This document shows positions 46,201 through 55,200 of a DNA stretch of 64,000 nucleotides, piece after piece. Each line of letters starts with the position of its first letter. Positions within the stretch are counted from its first letter, which is position 1. The position numbers and the translations under genes are program-made. This stretch comes from Hepsetus odoe (Eukaryota; Chordata; Actinopteri; Characiformes; Hepsetidae): contig CM029376.1 of the NCBI GenBank assembly GCA_017165825.1, positions 25,012,243 to 25,076,242 on the forward strand. The letters run 5' to 3'. The notes below the pieces were generated by a model, which was not told the origin of the DNA, ran no database searches, and saw only the letters and a list, made by a program, of their open reading frames with translations.

Positions 46201-49200
46201 ACAGCCGAATATACATCAGTAGCTTCAATCTGAGCAGCTTTCTACCTGTAATCTCCATTATGACATCTAAGACAAGACAGAGGTGGATTAGCGTAGCCTG
46301 GGAGATTTTAAGTAATGTAAAGTGATTATAGATCAGGTCCATGATTTTAATCTAGTATGACTCCGTGGTGTAGTATTCATTGGCTGAATCCGGCAACAGC
46401 GGTTGTGTTCCAATCCATAGGTGTGTCCTGTGACAAGGAACGCCGTCCGAGAACTTGAAACCACAAAGTCGCTTAAACTCGAATAAATCAGCCAATTGAA
46501 CAATTTGCAGCGCTGTTCAAACGTCTTATTTTTGGAAAATTTAAACATTTGATATTTGGCAAATGTTTCTGTGCTCCAGGCCGCAAAGTGTCAAAAGATA
46601 CAAGGTTCTAGACAAAGGGGTTCCAACCACTCAGTGTTCAGCATCAGCGGTAAATGATTCACCTGATTATCTGAAATCATCTGCACCTGTTTCTTCACTG
46701 CTTCATCTTAAGTTAGACGCTTTGTTCTGCTTGAAGGTTCAGACGTAGATCACTGTGTGGATTAACCAACACAAAACACTCAAACTGCTCAGGTACAGAG
46801 ACTGGACTGAAAACGAGAGACAACAACACTGTCCTTCAGGAAGATCTGGAGAACTGCTCAGGTACAGAGACTGGACTGAAAACGAGAGACAACAACACTG
46901 TCCATCAGGAAGATCAGGAGAAGTGAATCCTTCATGAAAAACAATAAAAATTGTGCAGCCCTGTCAAAAGGTCGCCATAAACGAAGTGAAAAAGGTAGAT
47001 TCAGAGCAGTAATTGATGCTCTGTAAGATATTTGTCCATATGACAAAAACAGAAATGTAGCTTCGGCCAAACATCCGTACGTTTGGTGCATCAGAAAGCG
47101 TCGGGGCATCACGTGGTCGTGCTTACAATGGAGGTCGACGTGGCCCGTAATGAAGAGGACCCAGGGTCCAGGCGAGGCTTTCCTTCACACACACACACAA
47201 ACACACACCCTCATACGGGGTGTGTACACCAAAGACAGGCCAGGCAGAGTGGGCCCCCTGACTAAAGGCGGCCCAGCGCTCCCCCTTAATGGTTTGCCAG
47301 GCCAGGGATGTATTTATTGAAGGTCCTAATGGAGGGCTGGGGGGAGCGCTTTCCTCAGGCAAAAGGGGAGAGACACAGCCTATCACTTCATGTAAGAATA
47401 GGCCATGTGTGATAGACCTGACCTACATTTCATCTCTCTCTCTACCCCCTCCCTTACAAACACACACATACACTCACCCTCTCTCACTCTGATGTAAGCT
47501 CTAAGGAAGCACTTCTTCAGAGTGAGCTATGGAAGCACACAAGCCTATAGAGGGTGCCTGTTATGAAGCATCCCCTTAATGGTGCCACAGTGCACATAAA
47601 ACCCCATCCCCCTTTATTTTCTCTCTTTTCCAGCCCTTAATCTGTACGTTGAAGCCAGGAGTACAGTTGCACCAGACCTACCGACTGTCCGCATAGGCTG
47701 TGTGCTTCATTAACATAGTTAATTTATTATGTTTATTGATGTTGCCTCACCAGAAAAACTCCCTAGACTCATTCTAAATGCCCTAGTTAACAGCCCATCT
47801 CATTTGACCTTTCCACAGGCCCACCAGTCAGACGAGGCCTTGGTGACTAATAACACCACGCAGCACATGTGCACCACACGGCACAAGAGATGCTGCAAGG
47901 AGGAGGGTAGAAAAAAATAAACAGTGGAATAAGAAAAAAAATGAAGGAGATAAGAATAATGTCCCAGAATTGGGGTTCCCTTAAATGTTTAGCTAAATAT
48001 TTGTAATCCAGTCACGAGTGAAAGAGCTTTACGACTGTTCAAAAGTTCAGGGTCACTTGTGTCGTGATCATTTTTGCTATTTTATGCAAAGTCATATATC
48101 ATTTTTAATAATACTACCACTATTGTTGATGATGATGATAATAATAATAATAATAATAATAATCAACAAAAATTACTATTGAATATTATATTTAAAATAC
48201 TAAAAATATAGAATAAAATATTCAAAAGTCATTTTTTGTGTATAACTTATTATTAGGAAAACCAAGGTAAAATAAAATATTTATTAAAAATAATAAAAAT
48301 ATCTAATAAGTATTTTATTTACCTAATAATAATTTAGACACTAAAATGACTATTGAATTTTTAATTCAATGTTCTTAGTATTTTAAGTATTTTATTTAAC
48401 TTTTGAGAGATTGAATCACAGCTCTCTGTTCATCGTATTCTGACTTTTTTTTTTTCCTCTTGATTTTAAAAAGTTAATTATCTACCTTTGGCTGCATTCA
48501 CATACCTGTACATCTTTTTACCACCATTTCTAATCCCCTGAGCTAGTACATAAGCATCTACTCATTCATTTCTGCAGTCTAAATGGTTTTATGCAAAAGA
48601 AAACTGATTGCAATGCTGCAATGTTTTGAGCAGTACAGCATATTTTGTGGATTAAAGGCGTGGATCTGATTTCTGTGCAAAGATATGGAACTGCTGATGA
48701 GAAGGTACCCACCACGAAGCTGGAAGTCAAAGTTCCTCCTGCTCTCCTCATCGCTTAACACCTTCCAGGCACGATCCACATCTATGAACCTCTGCAGGTG
48801 CAGCTCCGCCTCCTTCTCCGATAAACCGGGCTTCTGTTTGTCTGGGTGAAACTGCCGATCAAACACGAAGGGTTAAAAAAGTGACAAATAAGAGCCGCAA
48901 CAAGGACGCGCAAAATCTTCCGTGTTCATCTTCCATTAGAGCTGAACAATTTTTGAACGTTTTTAGAAACCACAGATTTTCTCTTTTCCTTCTTGATTAT
49001 CTGATCCCGACCAGAGGAGGACGGGTTCCCCTTTCGAGTCTTGGTTCCTCCTGAGGTTTCTTCCTCCAGTTTTAGGGAGATTGGCCTCCGTCGCCCTCGG
49101 CTTACTCACTTGGGGCTCAGACCCGGATTCTGTAAAGCTGCTTTGTGACAACAACAGTTTTAGAAAAAGCGCTTTAGAAATATTTAGAAATAAAGCTTGC

Positions 49201-52200
49201 TGGGCCAGAAAAAAACTGCATCAACTAGATCAGCTGCATAACCATTAATGCAACTGCAGCACTGACACCCCCAGTACAGATTCTGGTGTATTGATTGAAC
49301 AAAATCAGCAACTTAAGCCTTCCCTGAGTTGAAACTGGTAGATCAGAGCTAAAACGTGCAGGACTCCAGCCCCACAGCCCACTGTCGGTCTTCTCACACC
49401 CCAAATCCTGGACTAAAACACCATGGTGGGCAGAACGGGGCAAAAATAGATAACAGCACAGAGGACAAACAAAATAAAATCACTGAGAACATGCCCCGAG
49501 ATGAGAGCAGCCTGGTTAAAAGGCCAGAGGCCACCCCTCACCTCCAGCCAACACTGCAGACATCATCTCCACTCTGTAGTCCAAAATATGACAAATTGAG
49601 CCTATGCATTATGTCACGGCTTTGACTAAAAAGATTATGTAGCAGCAGCTAGCTCAGAGGAATGTTCTCTGAGCAGCGTGGGGTGTTTTGACGCCCCTGT
49701 TAGTTTGGATATGCTCTTATGGCGAGAGTGATTCTGCTCCTGAGGGATGCGCTGTGGCCTTCCGTTAGTGCGGGTCGTGCTTCTGCAGGGCCGTGCTGCT
49801 CTGCTTCTGGCCCATGGGAGAATCCAAGGGGTTGAAGAGGGCAAATGAAAAACAACTTAGCTCCTTTCTACCAGGCATTCAAGCGGGCCGCTGATTGCGC
49901 TCTGGCACTGGCGAGCAGGGCATTGCGTGTGTGTGTGTTTGTGTTTTGTATGGCTGCTGCAGTTCAGAAGCTGAAGCGCCGCCAAAGTCACATAATGATG
50001 CATCGGGCGATACTGGACTACAATAACCAACAGTCCCAGGCTAGCCAATTACTGTCCGCCGCAATTATATTTTTAATTTTAAGTAACAGGAAGAATGACC
50101 GAATGCAACTAATCATTTCAAGCAATTACTTTTAAGACTAATTAAAATTTAAGGGCGATTCGGTCTCCCTTCTCCGACCGCCCTCCCCTCCGCTTCCCCG
50201 TCTATGCCTCTTGTATTTTTGCTGTTGTTTTCACGCTCTTAAATGGACAAGCTGTCCGTCTGAATGGGACGAGAGGGAGGGAAGAGAACATCGACTTTAG
50301 CAACAAGCCAAAAATTAACTTCCTGATTGAAAGAATCATTAACAGGCTCTGTGCGGAGCCAAATCTGAAGCAGCGTTTTTGCATTGTGGGTAAAGATGGG
50401 GGTGGGTTGGTGGGGAGGGGGTCTATGGCTTGCCTCTGCCAAGGACTGTCCCACCTACTTCAAACTATTTCTCAGTGATGGCGGTGTTACAGTTTAAAAG
50501 GGCAAAGATGTTACAAAAGAGGATCCGAAGAAGAAAAGGTCGGGAAAAAATTGGAAAACGTGGTCACGCAAGCCGTGGACCGGCTTTGGAGGCAGAGTGG
50601 AGTCCTGGCACAGAGAGGCAGCTGATGGATGGGAGAGAGGTCAGAGCGTTTATCCGTGACTGACCCCACGGCTCGGCGCTTTCCGAATCCTGTGTTTCAC
50701 ACACTGCCCATGCTGTGGGAGGCAGTCTTGCTGAATGGGGAATCGACACTGATCAGCACGGAAAACAGACGCAGGACGTTAGATTCTACAGCCACGCCCA
50801 CAATCAGTAGTTACATGTTGTTATATGGATCAAAAGTTTGTAGCGGACACTTTTGTTCCAAGGGGCCTCGTCAATATTGTTAGATTTAAGGTTTCAATGC
50901 ATTGGTGTGACTCTCATGCACTGAAAATGCTGATGTATTGGCTAACATGAGCCATATAATTATAATTATATTTTATTCATTATAAATATCATTATTGCGA
51001 TTGAATGCAACACACCATCAAAAGGTCTTTTTTTAACTGTGCGTATCATAAAAAAAGCCCAATTTTTTGGGATCCATAAACAGCATTAAATGTACAACAG
51101 TTGCATAAACTGCCATTTAAATCTTTACTTTTATTTGCGCTTGCGTCCCGTTCTTGGTTTAATTTAAAGACTTGTTCAGCAAGTGCGTTTTGCTCACGGA
51201 TCTCGAACATTGTAACTAAAACTGTTAGAAGGGAAATAATTCATTGTGAGAAATTCCATTTTATGTAAGTAAGAAGATTCTAAAGTGATGTATTTTTCGT
51301 TTATAAAGCAGTGCATTGTAAAGCCAACTCAGTCAACAAAGCTTCATCACACCGATATCAGAACTTGATTTGGCTTTATTTTCATGACGTAAATAAAGGG
51401 TTCACGTCCACCTAAACATAACGGGGCAGCGGTGGCTCAGCGGTAAGGGAGTTGGGTCGATTAGGAGATTGTGGGTTCGATTCCCTCACCGCCCTGAAGT
51501 ACCCTTGAGCAAGGTACTGTCCCCGTCAGTGCTCCCCTGCTGCACGTGTGTGTATGGGTGAAACACAGAGGTTGAATTTCGTTGTGTTGTGCTGCGTTCA
51601 ATGACGAGCACAGTCACTTTCACTTTATGAAACCACTGGCGTGCAGTAGGAACAGCGGATTTTATTCCGTACAGTGAGTACAGATCATGTGCGTCACTTA
51701 TGCAGCCCACTGCGGCAACTGCAGCTTCTTGCTTTTGTTAGTTTGCTGCTCATTGATTTATTGAAAGGAAAGGACTCATCCCAGCACTGTCCAGCGCAGT
51801 CTGTCAAAAGTATGACTCTCAAAACTCGTTAAAAGTGTTTTATTTACAATAGCAGACTCTCGCAGCAAAACGAGCCCCGTGAGCAACTGCTCTTCGACGA
51901 AAGGGAAAAGGATCAAACTAAGAAAGTGATACGCCGTTAAGAACACATAGCGTAACGCTGACGGCCATTTTCATGTCCTGAAAATGTTCTGATTGGCAGT
52001 TGTCCTCCCTGCTTTCAACTGTCTGCAGGTTAAGCAGCAGACTGCATGTAAGCGATGCGTTTTGACTGCCAAGATCCATTTCTAAGGCTTAAAGAAAGAT
52101 TTCAGACACTTCTGTTGCGGAAACAAACAAAAAAAAAGCGTATGATCAATGGGCTCTGAATGTTCAAGCTAAACTAGTACCATGACTAAGCAATTATGCG

Positions 52201-55200
52201 GCAAACAGACGTAATGCTGATGCTGCGTGAGGAGTTATTGGTTAGCTTCTTGAAGGGACACCCTCGGTCTTTGATATACGCTTCAACAGGCAAAGATCTT
52301 TTGAAGCAGAAGTGCATTGAACAAACTAAAATTCCCATCCCGAGTTAAAAGTTTCCGTCTTTCAAAGCTCTCCTTAATTAAAGCTACAGGAATAGCCCGA
52401 CCTCAAACACCTTCGGTTCTGCTGATACACAGGGTCCCTGCAGAGAGGATTACACTGACTTGCATGTGGGAACCTGATTATCACAGATCCCGAGTGGGAA
52501 CAGACAGAGAGCCACTGACCAGTCTACAGTCCCAGCATTCAAATGAATTTCAGATTCAAGAGATGCCCTGACTGATTCACCAGGGTGATAACATTAATGC
52601 TCTTTATAAAATAAAAAATTAAAACGTATAATTAGATCTCTCCGAGTTGGGAGGACAGGTTCTTTGGTAGTTTCTGTTGTTCCTGCATCCCAAGTAGATA
52701 AATCCCAACGCTTAGCCAAGAAATCTATCGCTCGTTGGTTTGCATTTTATCGTGAAGTATATCGATAATTAGATTTATTCGTGAAAATTCGTTCCGAGTT
52801 CACGCTTTGTTTTCTAAGGACTGAAAAAAGGGCAAATGGATGTTAACGTGGTAGATGAGATTGTGCTGAAAAAGCGAAGCGTTCCCCTTTAAACCAAATT
52901 ATAAAGAGATCGAGAAATAGAGAAATAGACCCACTGCAGTTGTAAAGTCTCACTGTCTCTCTGTCATCACGTCACGCGCTGTTTATGAGATAGTGGAGGG
53001 CGATGTGGCAAAAACGCTCAACTTTTTGACGTTAAGAAATGTCACGATAAATATATTTCAATTTTTCTGGAGTCTGACAAGTTGGGACAGAGAAGAATCA
53101 AACAATAGTGTCCTATTTTGAAACGCTTTCACCAAACTATGCATGACTTTTATTCAACATTTTGCTAACCTGCACCAAATCCACTTAAAAGGACCTCATT
53201 TGGCCATATTTGTCATAAATGCACCGCAGATATCCATGATCTGGTTAGAAGGGCGTATTTTGTTGTAATGTGACATACTTTTATCATAGTATCTGTCCCT
53301 GATTAATGGCTAAACCTTATAAACCACTTAGTTGAAACCACATTTACAGTTTTAATAGTCATTAGTGGAGCTCTAAATCTGATATTATCATTAATAAAAT
53401 CGACCTTCAAACTAAAAAAAGTCAACACGACCCTTAATGTACATTTCCCCCTGAACCTACGACTCTCTTAACTCAGAGCGTCTTTAGAGAACTAACGTTA
53501 ACCGTTAAATAAGCTTAAAGAAAACAGCTCCATGCTAAAAAGCAGCCTGATTTGAAAAGCACTACAGAAAGAAGGTTACTCTTCCTTAAAGCCACATCGT
53601 TCCAGCCAAAGCAGAGTGCTTGTCACACCTACCAAGCGTGCAGGATGTGGAGACAAAAAGCCATCCATGTCAAAGAGCGCAAACAGCAGGAACCATCAAA
53701 ACAAGCCTAGCAGCAGCTCTTTCCGAAAGCTCCTGGAGGAGCTGGAGGCCGAGAGTGTTGGACTTTCTCTCCAGCCTGAGAAGCCCCTGCAGGGTAAAGA
53801 AGTGTCTCTGCTTCCCCTTGGCCCGGAGCCTGGAGCTGCGGGCCCTCAGGTGTGAACTGAGGCTTAGTCTTCACAAACACCCTCCGCTGTTGTACCACAA
53901 ACATCTCCCTGGGTGCTCACTGTGCCGAGCGAACCGACTTCAATCGCCTGGTTTGTAAAAATAAAATGCGCAGATCTTTCGAAAAGATAAACTGTGAAAT
54001 GTGAGCCTAGATAAGCGTCATATCACTCGACGATCTAATGATTGTAGACAAATAATAATAAAATGAACACATTATTGATGGGTACCACTTTTATGAAGCC
54101 TTAAAGGAGAATCGGTTTATTTGAAATGAGTTCAGCTCTTATTCATTAGGTCACAAAATCGATAAAAAGGGAAGCACGTGACGAATCTGAATGGTGATCA
54201 GCATAAACGATCAGTAACCAGCTGAGTTCAACCAGTATAGACGAATGGGAGCTCACCAGGTCTCCGTTTTCGTTTAATAAAACGGCTTATTAATAACCCG
54301 GCATCTAATCATTACCGCTTATTATTCCCTAAATAATCCTGAAAAGTGCTGATGTGGGGTTTGTACGTGCCAATACTTTCTTGAATGCATAAATTAAGAC
54401 AAAGCTTAGAAATGAGGTAACATGAAGCATCTATGCTGGTATTCCGATGCACATCAAATGCATCATGAAATGTTAGAAATATCGATCAAATATGAACAAC
54501 TGTCTGATATTATTGGAGCAATAACTGCAAATACTGATCCGATTCCCACTTTTATACGCGTCCTTAATAAAAAGCCATCAAGCAATCAAATCATCACCAT
54601 CAATTTACATTTTAAAAACCTTTTATAAGAGCGGTTTTAACAAATGCTAAAACAATGTGCATTTCACCTGATTCATATTTATAGGACAGAATTTGGAGAT
54701 ACCAAGTCTCTGTTCTGTGAAATGCACATTCATTTGATTTATATTTATTATTTGATATCTTATACTAATCATTTTGTCACTCAAGTGTACGGTAAACATG
54801 ATCTGTCCTAGTGAATTTGTTCAAATTAGGCCCAAAGCATTTAGACACAGATACGTGTGGGGTTGAAACTACGGCCTTGTGGAGTGACCGATCTTAAGAG
54901 CTGCTGTTAGAAATTAAGATGATTGAGTAGATGTGCGGTTATGGGATCGTGGAATTGAGACTCTGGACCCACATATGGAGTTAAATGAGAAAGTTATTGC
55001 CTGATGCTGCAGGTTCACTGGGCCAGTGGTCACACAGTGATGAGTTTCCCCACATTTACCCCCCAGACCGGCGGCTCACCTGATGGAGTCTGGGTGCGCT
55101 CAGTAAATACAAACTGGAATAAAAGGCGGTGGCTCTGCTGAAGCTGCCCTCCCACTCTCTCCTCCACCCCCCCCCCTCACTCCCTGCCTGCCTACCTCTC

